From Proteles cristata cristata (taxonomy: Eukaryota > Chordata > Mammalia > Carnivora > Hyaenidae): 64,000 nt of DNA. Positions 33,301 to 48,300 of the stretch are shown piece by piece; position 1 is the first letter of the stretch; the number at the start of each line of letters is the position of its first letter. A program made the position numbers and the translations under genes. Location of the stretch: positions 558,001-622,000 of the forward strand of contig JAESUZ010001073.1 in NCBI GenBank assembly GCA_017311185.1, given 5' to 3'. The notes beneath the pieces were generated by a model that was given only the letters and a program-made list of their open reading frames with translations, made no database searches and was not told the origin of the DNA.

Positions 33301-36300
33301 TCTCTCCAGAGCTGTGCCTCAGAGTACTTACGGTAACTATTTTTTCTGTCAAACTTAAGTCCAACAATCATTCTAACAGAGATGTTGCTGACACTTTAGC
33401 TCTGGTTCCTCCCCTAGCTCACAGAGCCCCCATCTTCTGCATGGTTTTCACCAACCACTGCCAAATGGCACTGCCCTATAAAGATGACGGACCCTTTCGC
33501 TAGGCACAACAGTAAGCAATGGATGCCACCGGCCAACCCAGGGACAACACTAATTCTGCAGGTGCTCACGGCCGTGACACTTAGGTGGAGACGTCAAAGT
33601 CCATTCATACGGCTGTTCTCACCTGTTAGATTGTCCCAAATCTCGAGACCAACCCAGTCGTGGCCCTGCGGTTGCCCTCGTCCCTCCTCTTTTAAATTCA
33701 GGCTCAGACATGTCATCTGGGTTGAATGTAGTTGATTGACTTCTCCTAAGTCTGAACAGAAGACACAATACCACATTGCCTTGTATGAGACCTGAAGAGG
33801 CCTTAGACTTTAATCAGAACACGGCTTATGTATGGTCAGAACAGATACTTGGATTTCAGTGTTAACTGAGACCCAATGTGTTAATGAATCTCAGATCACA
33901 CTCTTCCTTCCATAAAGGGAACACAAAAGTCTTACAATTTCATACTTGTTTCCCGTTAATTTCCCATTTATTCCTACATTTGAGCAACACAGAATATAAA
34001 ACCCACTCCATTTGTCTGCTCTGTTACTTACTTTCCAAAGAGTTTCATGATACCTCTGGATTTCTTTTTGGAATCTGGCGATGGCGGAGATATCTGGAAG
34101 GGACTACTTCCCTGTGCATCTTTCGGCCGGGAAGATACACCAGCCAGATCTAGGTGCTCAGCTGTCTCCTTCTCTGTTTCAGCTATTCCAAGAACAGAAT
34201 ACAAACTCGATGAGCTTTAACTACGGAATGAACATGACTAAATGTTAACCTTTTTGGTTTTTAGCAATTGTTATACATTTTTCTTCTGTTGGTCTTTAAA
34301 TCAGTGATTTACAAACGGCACTGTACAAATACGAAAAATGGAACGTGGATGTATGTTTTGCTCTGTTGGCTGTTCTGTATAAATTAACATTATGTGGAAT
34401 ACTGTGTAGGATATTGTGTCTACTCATTAACTTACAAGTGATAACCTCTTTGAGATTCAAAGAGGTAAGAGGATTGTCATATTCTTTCCTCAAGTGACTT
34501 GAATTAATAATGAAATTACTCTCAATCTTCCCAAAGCACTTGGTACTGTGCACTCCCTCCAATATTCTTCAACATCATTATCTCCCTCATCTTATTAGGA
34601 CACTCTCCCAAATCTGCCATCTGATAGTTTCTTCTTTGCTGTAGCACCTTTTTTCTCTTCCTCTTTCACTCCAAGATTCTGTTCTACGTTCTCTCCCTCA
34701 GCAGGATCTCTGAACAAGCCCACCCACTCCATGCTCAGCACTAAATGATGGCATCCCATATCTAGGCAGCTGGTATCAAAACCTCTGGACCTAATCTCTC
34801 TCCCCAGACTCAGTATCTGAACATCTATGGATATTCCCAATTTGGTGGCCAGGAACATCGTGGACTCCACAAACCATGCAATTTTCCTGGGCCTTCTCTT
34901 AAGTTTGCTTTTTAAATATTTCCTTACTACTAAATAATATTCTCCCTCTTACTCCAGTTCAAACCCTTTGTCATATTCTTTTCATGTCCTTCTCTCCTTT
35001 GCCATTTACATCAAATCCCAAGTTACCGATTTCCATCAATTCTTTTTTCGAGAGATTACTCTTATTTATATCTTGTTATGTGCTGAGAAAAGAATGAACT
35101 GGATAGGCATAAATTTTTCCTTTGATATAAAATCAGTGCTTGTTGACTCTGCCTTGGAAGAGTAACATCCAAATTTGCTACTTCCTCAGTTTCTGAGCAT
35201 TAACTAGCTTACTTCATTCAGCTGTCCCTTCGTGGATGATCCCACCCTGGCAAACACAAGGGGTACTGTTCCTGAATGCGAGACTGTACATTTTTTCGGA
35301 AAAGTAAAAGTTGAACAAAAATCACAGGAACGATGTTTCAGCAAGATATAAAAGTTGCAAAGATTGACTTTTCTATGAAGCACAGCTGTGATTATAGGTT
35401 ATAACAAGCAAGTACTCAGCTCTTAGCATGGGCAATTTATTTCTTCAAAGAAAGATACAAAAACATTTGAAAACAGTTGTTTGGATGTTATCCCATGTTT
35501 ATCCTAGAAATGTAAGACCATGAAGAGAGAGGTTACCCTTACTGACCCACTTTAGAAGGCATGTAGGTAACTTATACAAGATAATAAAACCTACAGGGAA
35601 AATCCAAAGGAGCCTTTCCATCGAAACACTAAAGCCATCGTGGGTACTGGTGTACTTGATAATGTTGCCTAACCTACCCGCATTTAAGAAGCATCCTATT
35701 CTCATTTTTGGTTTGAGAATGTTTTTTCCCTCCTGTGCCCACACTTTTAGAGAAGAAAACTGAGCCTCCAGTATCCTAAAATCACTTTGGGGGTGACTCC
35801 CCAGATAGTGCATGGGGCTTCTTGGTGTCACTAGACATTACCTCCATCTTCAAGGCAATAAATGTCAGAAGAACGTTCCCTCAAGAAAAGGAAGTCGGAA
35901 ACGATCATTTTCAACATCTTCTATAGACTTCACCATTTGGCTGAAAACATTTCTCTCTGGGGATAACGTGAGCGTGGAGAAGGTACTGCCAGACCTGGGG
36001 GTTAGTGTGAGACAGTGTGCACTTGAAGGGTGAAAAAGCTGGACTTTATGATACAGGGCAGTGCTGCCCTGGACTCCAAGGGGTGCTGTGTGCACTTCCA
36101 GGTCCCCCCAGGGCCTGTCGCGAGGTGTCATTAGCATGGGTTAAAACAGCATTGAGGCTTGGAAGCAAAGGCTCTACAGAGTCCTAATTTTTAGCAGGAG
36201 GTGGAAGGAACTCTCTGGAGTAACGGACTACATTTTCTGATTGCTGCCAGCTCGCTCTCTACAGATCACAGATGCCAAGGGCGAGGTTAGCTCAGTTTGG

Positions 36301-39300
36301 AGGACAGCACTGGCGAAGGCTGACATGCAGGGGTACGATACCTAAGGTGGGTGCACTGGCACTTCGTTTACGATCTTCAGATATCCCAACAACGCACACA
36401 ATCACACGCAGCCCAATGGAGAAAACACAGGAGAATGACAAAATGAAACACAGATCAAACTCCTACTCATAAAATACACACAGTGGGAGGAAAGGCAAGC
36501 ACCACACTGTGCTTCCGACACTGCAGACTCTGTTAGCGGTGTCAATATGGGGTTAATCTATCCACTTTCTGAACAGATGAGAAGTCGTTACAATGAAGTC
36601 AGAGAGTATCACGGTTTTTGGCCTTTCCTCTACATTTATGCTCCAACGAGGAGAGCAGGGTGAGAGCCTACCCAGAGCTATCTTTACCACCAAATTCAAC
36701 CCGTGGAAGCTTCTTTTTTTTTTTTTTTGGGGGGGCTAACTTTCCCCCAAGTCATTGACCTTCAATTCTGAGAAAGAGAAACATACAAATAGATGAACCA
36801 GAGAAGAGATCGATCTTTTCCTCATTCAGAATGAAAGCGAAGGCATTTGGCCACACATACCCAAGTTGGGGGCACTTGCTGTCCTCTTGTTACTTTTTAT
36901 TTTAAAAAAGCCACGCCCAAAGGAAGATCTGGCTTTTCGGGTGCCAAACGGGGTGTCATCCATGGAGGCATCGTGTCCCGGAGCTTTTGGAGGGAGGCTT
37001 CCCAACGGGCTGATTTCTGTTGGAGTTTTATCCTGAGAGAGAATAATAAATGTAAGGCAGCACTAATGTGCAGAATTATTAGCACACGCCAGGCTAATCA
37101 ATAATCAATTTCTTAGTTCCATCATTCTTTGAAATAAAGTGAAATATAGAACGTGCCAGGTGTTGCGCTCTCTCTCTCTCTCTCACCTTCCCTCTCTCTC
37201 CTACTCACATTGTTTCTGTCTCTCTCAAAATAAACTTAAAAATTTTTAAATAAAAAAATTACTGTTTATTTTTGAGCTTTCTCATCTGAATTTGCAATTA
37301 CAGAAATATGATCTATTATACTGTTGTAGTATTTCCCAAAGATGCTTTTGTTTGCATGTTCTCATTTCTCTAAAATCTCCTGCCCTCTGTTTCTTTCTTG
37401 CAGAGATGGAGAAAGGAGAGAGGGGTGACAGGCTTTAAGGTGGTGATTTTATTCTACATATCTACTGCTCATCACAACTACAAGTTTGTAGGAGCTACAA
37501 TTCAGTGATTCTGTTATCTGTGTCGACACTGATGTCAAAATCACTTAATCGTTTAATGAACTGCAAGACAAAAAGGACAGAGGATGACTGTAATTATAGC
37601 TGTAGACACTGTCTGTGCCTTATCAGTGACACCTACTTTATGACTCAAGGCATTAAGAGCCAACAGGCAAGAGAGTGCCTGTGGAAGTAGCCGGTCTCCC
37701 AGAACGGTACCCTTTACAAAGTTAATGACTGAAAATCAGAGACAAAAAGAACCAGAGCCCCTGCTGATATGTTTTTAAAAAACAAAAACAAAACAAACAA
37801 ACAAAAAAAAGCCCCACCAAAATGTTTGCTGTAAACAGACAGTGGCTATAGGAAATGAATGGCTGTTCTAAGACTGGTGATCTAAGAAGGACTTTTTGTG
37901 GGGTCTAAGGACGTCCAAGTGTGCCCATTAAGAACATCAATAGCCTGATTTGAATGTTTGGGGGTTTTGGGTTTGTTTGTTTTTCAACAGTGTATAGAGG
38001 CGAAATATAAAAAGTAACTATTCTGACTCAAACAATTTGGTGGCATTTAGTGCCCTCACAGTGGTGTGTAGCCACCACCTCCACCTCGTTCCACGGCATT
38101 TCCATCATTCTCAAGAAAACCCCTTACCCATTAAGCAGTTTCTTTCCCTTCCCCTTTCTCCACCTCTGGAAGCCACAAATCTGTGTTCTGTCTCTATGGG
38201 TTTATTTAGACTGGATATTTCATGTAAGTGGAATCATTTAATGTGTGATCTTTTGTGTCTGGCTTCTTTCATTTAACATGCTTTGGAGATTCTAAGTTTT
38301 GGTGTTTTGGAGGCATTTCAGCAATCACAGGGATTAGAAGTCTCAACCACTTTTGGGGGCGCCTGGGTGGCTTAGTCAGTTAAGCGTCCGACTTTCGCTT
38401 AGGTCATGATCTCGCAGTTCATGGGTTCGAGCCCCGCGTCGGGCTCTGTGCTGACTGCCAGCTCAGAGCCTGGAGCCTATTTCAGAGTCTGTGTCTCCCT
38501 CTCTCTCTGACCCTCTCCTGCTCATGCTGTCTCTCCCTGTCTCTCCTAGAAATAAATAAAAATATTTAAAAAAAAAAAAGTCTCAACCACTTTTGTATTA
38601 TAATCTGGGCACAAAAATTACCTCTGAAGGCTTCTGAACAGACTCCGTATCCTGTTCAAAACAACAACAATATTTAAGGTTGTTACAGGAATCCCTTGTA
38701 TGTTGAGAATTTGTCACATACAATTCCATAAATTAAAATAAATGTACATCTACATCAGAGCTACACAATTTCATTTCATTGATTTCCAATAATGGTTTAT
38801 TAAAGTCTCCATTTTTTAATTTTATATACTACTTTCCATCCTTCATATTCATATTTCTTAATATCTACTATTAACAGTGATAGCTAATATTTTTCATTAG
38901 AGAAAACACAAACTCTTCCTAAAAGGGTTTTATCTGCAAAATGGAAAATATGAAGCACCCTAAATATTTTCTTCTCAGCGTAACCGAGAGAAAAAAACAC
39001 AGAACCAACCCCGTCTGATGACTCTTTCTTCAGATTGCCCAGGCTGCTGGACTTCTGCAGACTTGAAGCTCTAAAAATAACAATAATATTAATTAGGATT
39101 AATAATAGGTGCCTCTGGTGCCACTGTTTCTAAGCAGAATATCTTGGAAAGAAACTAAAATTGTACGTGGGTTGAATCCTGGTAATAAAAGAAACTCTGG
39201 GGGCGCCTAGGTGGCTTAGTCGGTTAAGCGTCCAACTTTCGCTTAGGTCATGATCTCGTGGTTCGTGGGTTCGAGCCCCGCGTCGGGCTCTGTGCTGACT

Positions 39301-42300
39301 GCCAGCTCAGAGCCTGGAGCCTGTTTCAGTCTGTGACTCCCTCTCTCTCTGACCCTCCCCTGCTCACGCTGTCTCTCTCTCTCTCCTAGAAATAAATAAA
39401 ACATTTAAAAAAAAAAAGAAACTCTGGATTCAGGCAGTCACTTATGTGCTTAACTAAATTATAACATTTCGTTCTCTGAAAAGCAGAGGCGGTTACTGTG
39501 CTGCCAATAATTCTAAATGTCTGCACACGGTTACATAGCTGGGAAAACACTTAGAGGACTATCCCTGTGATGTCAATATTTGAAAGTAAAACTGGTTTCC
39601 ATGGATTAGTGGTGCATCCTGTGCCTGTATACATTTACACCAGGAGCGTTTAAAATACTCACAATTTACATATAATCCTTGTCATTACAATAAAGGACCA
39701 AAGTGTTATGCTTCAATTCACAAAGGAGTCACTTTTCTGAATCTGGCAAAGTACTTCACTTTATAGTTCTGATCAAGGCATAATAGAAAAATCCCTATTG
39801 CTGCCCATAGTAATTTATCTGCTATCCTGGTAAAGGCAAAGTGACCCTGTAAACATCCAGAGATTTTCTCTTTCACGTAACTGGCATTCAAATATACAGA
39901 GCTGGTCTTACTCAGATTTGAAGGCAGGAATATGTGACCAGTTTAAAGAGAGATAAAAGTAACATCTACTATATAACTTATATGATTTCTTTTCTATACA
40001 AAATAGTATAAATATACAACCTTTTAAAAGGCAATTCTCATGTATTTACATGCAAATGTAAATAAGTTGCTAGAAGTGTGGACTACCAAATAAATTAAAG
40101 ATAATGTCCTGAAAAGAAAAGATCTCATCTTTGAGTACTGTTCTGAAAATAGATTTTCCTTATTTAATCCAGACTTTAACGTGGATAAACACAGAAATCA
40201 GGTGGGTTTATTACACTAAAAGTGCAAAAAAACCACTGCAGCCTTTCCAGCCGTCACACCATCCTCTGTGACTCTTTTCTGCTAGAGTCAAAATGCAAGT
40301 CGTTGCACCTCAAATTCAAAGGCCTGAACATCACATGACAGCTGATGAGGGAAGGCTGAAGATGTACAAAAACCTGGCATGCGATAATGGTCAACGAGCA
40401 AGTTATTTCTTCCTTAACTTAACAACCCTCACCTCCACCCCCATCCAACCAACACACCTGCGTTAACGCAATCAGGCCTCAGAGTCGTTTGCTTTTTGAT
40501 ATTGCTTATTGTTAGTGTGATAGAGGCTTCCTCTCTGCCAGGTCTCAAAATGACCTTTTTTACATTCAGTAACATAACTTACGCAAGACTATCAGAAGAC
40601 TGGGTTTCAACAGCAGCACCAAGGATTATTTTTCCATCACTAAAATGTAAAAAAGACTTGATGCACTTTCAGAGTAAAAGACCACATATACTCTAAGTGA
40701 ACACAATTGTCAGAAATAAAACAACTGCAAGGGAATCTATTTCTCTTTTTAAAAATATTCTATTATATTTTCTTTTATTTGGTCTAATTGTAAGTATAAG
40801 CAATTGAGAATATGCTCCCTCAAAATTCTTCTTGCTGTGGGAGAAACTATGGTACACCCGTCCTGAATCCTTCCCAGCCATCTTGCAAGCAGCCTTGGTC
40901 ACATGACTGTCACTAGGGGCATGGCAACACTTTTTGTCAGCCACCTATGACCCAAGACATAAAACCCAAAGGCCCTAAAATCCCCCTCTAACCTGATCAC
41001 CACACCCCCACTCCCCCGACTCCTCTCCTGTGACTCCTCGCTTCACACCTTTTATTTCAATAATACAGAACTGATTTCAGGTCCCTTGGGCCTGTTTCAG
41101 GTCCCATGCCTTCCCGTTTCTTGTCTCTGTCATAAACTATGTCTGTAAATGAATGCAGTGCATCCTGGTCTTTGCCTGATCTACCCTGTTGAACACTTAT
41201 ATTGCAATGTCAAGGCATAAACGACGTACTTCTCTTCAAATGAAGTCTCTGGCTTAGGAGGCAATTTTGCTTTTTCGGCAATTTCCAAGCCCTTAGATGC
41301 TGGCGATAACGAAGGGACCGAAACTTGCAAGATGCCGGTGTGGAACTGTAACGGAATCACAAAAACGCCAAAAATCAAACAAAACAGAAGTCACAAAGGA
41401 AAAAAAAATAAGACAATTACATGGTCTACTGATAAAATTTCATACACCTGGGTTCAGAATGCTATTCTTTTTTTTTTTTTTTAATTTTTTTTTTTTAATG
41501 TTTTATTTATTTCTAGAGAGAGAGAGAGACAGCATGAGCAGGGAAGGGTCAGAGAGAGAGGGAGTCACAGACCGAAACAGGCTCCAGGCTCCGAGCTGGC
41601 AGTCAGCACAGAGCCCGATGCAGGGCTTGAACCCACGAACCGCAAGATCGTGACCCAAGCGAAAGTCGGACGCTTAACCGACTAAGCCACCCAGGCGCCC
41701 CTCAGAATGCTATTCTTATATTTACATAACAGTCTCAGGATATAAACATCAATAAGTGTTCATCAGAGAAAACCTTCTGGAGGAAGGTCAGCGTTGAACT
41801 TGTTTCTGAATAAAGCATAATAAATACCATCAAGTAAGTCAAAAGATGATCCTGGCAACTCGAAGCGCCAGTTAAAACATACTTGCCTAAGTCAACCTTA
41901 GGTAAATCATTTAACTGCGTGTCAGTTTTCTCCCCTGTACAATGAGAATGGCCAATGCCTACCGTGCAGGATTGTCATGATTTAAGATGAGATTTGGATA
42001 AAGTGCTTTGTAAACACACCTCTTTTCTTTTTTTCTTCCTTCCTTCCTTCTTTCCTTCCTCCCTTCCTTCCTCCCTTCCTTCCTTCCTTTTTTAATTTTA
42101 GAGAGGTGGGGAGAGAGGGGCAGAAGGAGAGTTAGAGAATCCCAAGCAGGCTCCATGCTCGGCAAAGAGCCCAATGCAGGGCTGGATCCCATGACCCTGG
42201 GATCATGACCTGAGCCAAAATCAAGAGTCAGATGCTCAACCGACTGAGCTACCCGGGCAACCCTGTTTTCACTTTAATTTCTACCACCAGTCTAACACAG

Positions 42301-45300
42301 AATGTTGTTCAACCAGTTAATTTGTGGATACAATTAAAGCACTTTGCTTAATAACAATATTAGAGCAACAACAAAAATGCATGGTACGTTTTCCCAGAGA
42401 AATGCCATATGTATCCTAGGGAGGAAATCTAGGAAAAGAAATGTTATACTCTGGCTTTAAATAGCTTCCAACAACTGTAGAGCACTTAGGCTGTGACCAT
42501 GTCATAAACTAATAAGCCAAACACTTAAAAAAATTCTGGTGAAGAAAAATAAACTAAATTTACCTCAGTAAATTCACTTTGCCAATTAGTGACAGCTCTT
42601 CACTTCTGAACCTGGCCAGGCAGGTAGGGACTCACACTAGTGAACACACTTCTAGATGGCAATCAGTCAACAGTCTCACCTTTGTAACCACACATTCACA
42701 GCTGATGTCAACTCACTCCACCCTCTGAAAGGCCACCAGTCCCTGAGCACCACGCATTCCCCGAAACCCCACGTATGATCAGCCAAGGAGACTGTCTTTG
42801 ACCAACAAAGTTCATTTAGTTAAATAAACAATAAATTCGGCTTTGTGGATTTTGTTTCAGTTATCGAGTGGTGGTCTCCTCCCTTGGTACTATAAATGGT
42901 TATAACACATGAGGTCTGTTAAAATAACCTCATTAGGCCCAAGATGGAGTGGCTTGTATTAAGCTCCATGTCATTAAACCCAAAGTTACCTGACTTTCTC
43001 TGCTCGGTGCTCCCAGAAGAGGCAAGCGGAGGTCAAGAAGTCAGTGCTTCCCTGCTCTACACAAGCTACCTGACTCTGCTCTAAGACTTCCCTTCACTGC
43101 ACCGAAGGAAAGTAACCCTACTTGAACAAACCAGCAAGTGCTTAGCATGACCCCATTCCTGCTTCCTTCTGCCTAAAAAAGCCTTTCATTTTGTACAGAT
43201 CCTTAGAGTTCCTTTCCATCTGCTCAGGTGGACGTTACTCAATTCATAAATTGCCAAAGAAAGGCAGGAAGATCTTTAAAAATCATTCAGTTGAATTTCA
43301 TTCTTTAACAGCAAGTCATATTTATTGTAAAGTAGGAGATTATTTCACTTTTTTTTAATTTTTAAAATAAAAAAATTATTTGTTTGTTTGTTTATTTATT
43401 TATTTTGAATCTTTATGATTAGTTCTGGGCAACTTACTGAGCATACCCATGAGGTATGAAGCTCACAGTAGCTCCCTGGGTTCTTAATCATGGGTGTGGG
43501 GGTGGGGGTGGATGGCTCCACTAACCACATGACCCATTTTCTTCATTTCATTTCAAACTTTAGGGCTTTAACTCCAACCTCAAAATCTCCCTCCTAGCTT
43601 TCCTTTAACAATGTGGTTGAACATGCTCAATCATCATCAAATCATTCCGGTTCCAAACTAAAAGTCTCATTAAAGTAGAATTCACATAGCAAAGACTTTG
43701 TGTTAAGGATACGAGATTATCTAGGCATGTCTTACATGGAACAGCTGTGTTTCTGTATACATGCAGCACACTCAATGGCTGTCAAATATTAGTCTTCCCT
43801 TCAGTATAAATATGTATTTATCAAGTAGGGAATTTTTTTTTCCCTCTTAAGTATTTCTTATTCCTTAACTTACTCCTTATTTCTCTCTTCCAATTTTATG
43901 GAGAGATCACTAACATGCAGCACAATATAAATTTAAGATATACAGCATAATGACTTACACATTACGGTGGAATAATCACCACAGTAAGCCTAGTTAACAT
44001 CCATCACTTTTTCTAGATATGAAGGGAAGGGAAGGGACAGGAAGGAAGGAAGTAAAGAAGGAAGAAAGATAAAGAAGGAGGAAAAACATTTTTTTCCCTT
44101 GTGATGAGAACTTTTTGAATTAGTCTCTTAGCAACTTTCAAATATGCCACATAGCAACATTAACTGTAGGCATCACGCTGTACATTACACTCCCGGCACT
44201 CATTTGTCTTATAACTGGGAGCTTACACCTTTTAACCAACTCCCTCCAATTTCCCCTACCCACTAATTCCTTATTAATGACATCCTTTAGCCCTGTCTTA
44301 CATTTGAGAGAGAAATGTTAATTATTTTCTCCTTGAATTCTTTTGTATTCAATTCAAATTTCATTCTCTCATTATTAGGAACAGATAGGAAAAAGAAAGA
44401 TGCCCCTCGGGTTTTTCTCATCATGTGTAGTAAAATGTTAAAAGGAAAGAAGACCAAAAAAAGAAATGTTCAACATAAGGGAGACAAGATTGTTTCATTA
44501 AAAAAAAAAAAACCATTAAAGCAAACAAACAAAAATAAACCCTTCCCATTCCTAGTTTCTCTAAACAGCACATACATTAAAATTAAGAAATACTTTTGGG
44601 GGATCTGAGCGTCACAGTTGGTTAAGCATCTGACTCTTGATTTCGGCTCAGGTCATGATCTCACAGTTCATGAGTTCAACCTCTACCTTCTTGGGATTTT
44701 CTCTCTCTCTCTCTCTCTCTCTCTGCACCTCCCTCCCTCTCAAAAATAAATAAATAAAAACATTTTTAAAAAAATTAAACAGTTTCAGAGCAAAGACAGA
44801 GGTGCTATCAGGAAAACAGTCTAAAGATGAAGCCATGGATGTGCCTTTGTTATGGCCTCAGGAAGATGTAAGGAGGTGCTATGTCAGTGAGCCCTTCGAA
44901 AAGAGTAAAACCTCTAAAAGTAAAGGGGTATTCCAAGCAGCCTGACAGAAAACTTAACATAGGAAAAGGTTTATTGTGAAGATATTTGTGGATATGCTTT
45001 ACCTGATGGAGTGGATTATAAATTGATTCCTAAGAAATCTCAAATGAATCAACTATTACACCAAATTAGACCGACAGGGACAGAGAGATAGTAGAACGTA
45101 GAAGACCTTGGACCCATACGGACACTTTTACAGAAAACGACTCATCTGCAATTACAGGTTCCTTCTTAGGGAAATGGAAAGATGACTCAGAAGGAAAAAC
45201 CAAACGCCCAGGGGACTGGACTCTGTCAAAGAGCTGGTAACATGGGCTGGCTGGATTTTGGAATTGCTATGGACTGATGATACCTGTGTGTCTTCCACTC

Positions 45301-48300
45301 TCCCTCTTTTGTAAATGGGAATGCCTAGCCATTGTTATGCTTATCCCACCACACAACGGCAAGTGCGTAGGGGACAAACAGCTTGACCTTTAAGTCCCTG
45401 GTTCTGTAAATGGAATGCAGTGCCTGAGAAACCATGCCCAAGTTGATGTTCCTGAGGAGCTTCACCTACATCTTGACCTGGTCTGGATGACGAGATCCTG
45501 GATGCTAATGCCAAACAGGAATGAGATCAAGAGGTCTCTGAAGAGAGGGTGAGTGTATTTTGCATGGGAGAGAGGTGTAAATTATTGTAGCTGGAGACTG
45601 GAGGAGTGGATTGTACTATTCAGATACGGCTGCACCAGTATATGCTGCCCCACGTGTTCTTCTTATAATGTGATGTCGTTACTTGTCCATCAAGAGGCAG
45701 GATCTATCCTTCCCCTCTGTGAGTGTGTGTGGACCCGTGACTACAGCAGAAGAGCTACTACAAGACTTCTAAGTTATATCAGAAAAGGTGACAGAAATTT
45801 GCCCATTCTCTTCTCAGGATGCTCGTCCCTAGGACCTAAACCCTGCGCTTTGAGAAGCCAAGCAGCCAGGGCCTCAGCTGAGGTCCCAGCCAACAGGAGC
45901 CCACCCATGAGACATACAAATGAGTACCCTCCAAATGACTCAAGTCCCCAGCCTTCACGCCCTTCCAGCTGATGCCCAGTGGAGTGAAAAAGAAATGTTC
46001 CTGCTGAGCCCTGCCCAAATCACAGATCCGTCAGCAAAATAAGTATTGTCATTCAAGCCACAACGTTTTGGGGTGGTTTGCAATAGATAATGGAAACGGG
46101 TTTTGGCACCAGTTGGATGTGAAAGAAAAGTAAATGAGTTCAAGACTGAGTATTTGTGTCCAGTTACTGTTTCCAAGGCTAAAGAAGTCAGGGAAATTTT
46201 AGTCCATCCTTTTTCAGAGGCATCATCAGAAGTAACTAAAATCAACTTTATATAATCACACTTTATCCCCACTTCATTTATTCCTTACTTACTCTTTAAT
46301 AAGTAAATTATCCTCTCCTATTTAGGATGACCTCTTTCTCCCATGTTTTTCCTGAATTATTTAAGCAATTGTGACATCACCCAAGGCATTTATTTATTAA
46401 AGAGAGAGGGGGAAAAAAGCACACATTTCAAATGAAGTCCTATGAGACACAAAAATTGCCACGACTCAGCCAGTAGTCGAAATGAGAAAAGATCCCGTGT
46501 CTTTCATGCTGTCAACAGTATTCTAACCTTCAGTGACACCGTCTCTTCAATATTAAGAAACAACTGAGACTTTGTAAATACCTCTTCTGGAACACTTGTG
46601 TTAAATGGATCACGACTGGGAGATCCCATTACTGGTGTGGGTGACAGACTTTTCTCCAGGTCACTAAAACCCTGTGCGTCCAGCAAAGTGGAGATGGAAC
46701 TCGATGTGAGGAGATCTTCAAAGTCACCATCTTGGCCTAGGGAAAGACAAAACAAAAGGAGAACAGCAGCTTTTAATTTATATTTTGCTTTTGGAAGAAG
46801 AATACTAACTGAATATAAATCTTTTTTTTCTCATCCTCAAAACCTTGAAGACTCAGCTTCTCCTGAAATCATTAGAAAATTACAACATCTCAAACTATGA
46901 GCACCTGGGGCTCAGGGGTGGTATTAATAAAGGAACTAATTCATGGTAGTTTTAATAGATATAATCATGGACACACAGCATTGAAATCAAAAGTTAATTT
47001 AGTCCAATAATCTTCCCATAATTTTGTTTCAGATCTTAGGCCTCTACAAATTTCCGTTCAGAAATAACCAAGCGGGAGAATACCACTGGCACCACAAAGT
47101 AATTCTGAATAGCAATATGGTCACCCATTAAACAGCTCAATTTTCATTACTACCGTGTTTGTGGAAAAAACAAACATAGAAAAAAGGCAATCTTTTTATT
47201 CCTTGAGAGGATAAATATATCATTTATTTTAAGGCAGAAAGAATAGCCGTATGGACAAATTCAATCATATATCCAGCAAAGCAGCAATTTTAAGAATTTC
47301 TTTTAAATTTCCAGTGATGAAAAAGATGAAGTACTGGACAACAGTGTGAGATACTCTTTTCTAAAACCAAAGAATGATCCTTAACACACTATTCTCTGAA
47401 TAATACAAAATGGCAAATCATATACTCGTCTAAAGCTATTAACTAGACTTAGCTTCTTCATTTAAGTTTTATTAGATATTTATTCTAATTTTATTAGAAT
47501 TTGGGTATTATTAGCATTCTCTAAGGATTATCTAAATAAATATAAATCCTAGTGAGAAATCACTGTTTATAAACTCTTCATTAGAACAGGACATAATTTT
47601 CAATTGTGGTTAAAAACTACCTCTTTTAGCTACATTTACATGCATTTTAAAAGATGGGAAAAATACATGAAATTGACAGAAGTGATGCCAGTGCAATTAT
47701 AAACAATTTTTACCCCTTTTCTCTATTTTCTACATGTTTTATGAAATAATCTGTTTACAGAAATTAATGTTTTCCCTTGATTTTTAAATAAAAGGATTAC
47801 AATGTTGAGATTCTTTAAAATCAATTTTAAATGTTATGACTATGTAAAAATTAATCACTTGTGAATTTACAATACTGTCTAAAAAAAGATACTTTCGTGA
47901 AGGCATAGAAAGTACTAAGTGATGAGAATTGCCCGTAAGGACTGATGAAGGTTGACTTGCTTACTCATCGGGATATTTACAGAGTCTTGATATATGCTAA
48001 GCCCTGTGAGCAAAAGATGAAAACTTTTCTTTTTCACCCCAGAAATCTTGGTCTGAAGTAGGATTTTCTTTCTTTCTGGCTCATCAAAATCAAAATTCCA
48101 AAATCTGAGTGTTTCATGAGTACCCTTCAAAAAGATTTATCACCAGTCCTTACTTTTAGAGCAAATAACCCCATCAATGCACTGCTAATGAACAAGAAAA
48201 CCTTCAAAGTTCTTGACGTTTTTGTTTTAAATGACCTGCAGATATTTTCCATATTGGAGAATGGCCAACTGGACTACATGCAGATAAAATAATACATCAA

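Larger units (their letters stand above)
42263..46581 (-). other. PPFIBP1 intron between w7 and w8
   Basis: Besides the L1, SINE and MLT1 pieces listed, 42300-43870 and 44780-45590 are unassigned. The second block might be older ERVL-related sequence next to the MLT1 LTR, but I could not confirm it. Confidence 0.5.

Noticed and set aside
33745..33751. A separate tiny exon encoding Leu-Arg between w13 and w14
   Set aside because: The tandem acceptor explains the two residues without an extra exon.
45600..46092. An intact endogenous retrovirus
   Set aside because: Only LTR-like sequence is visible here and at 49950-50410; no gag, pol or env coding frame was seen.
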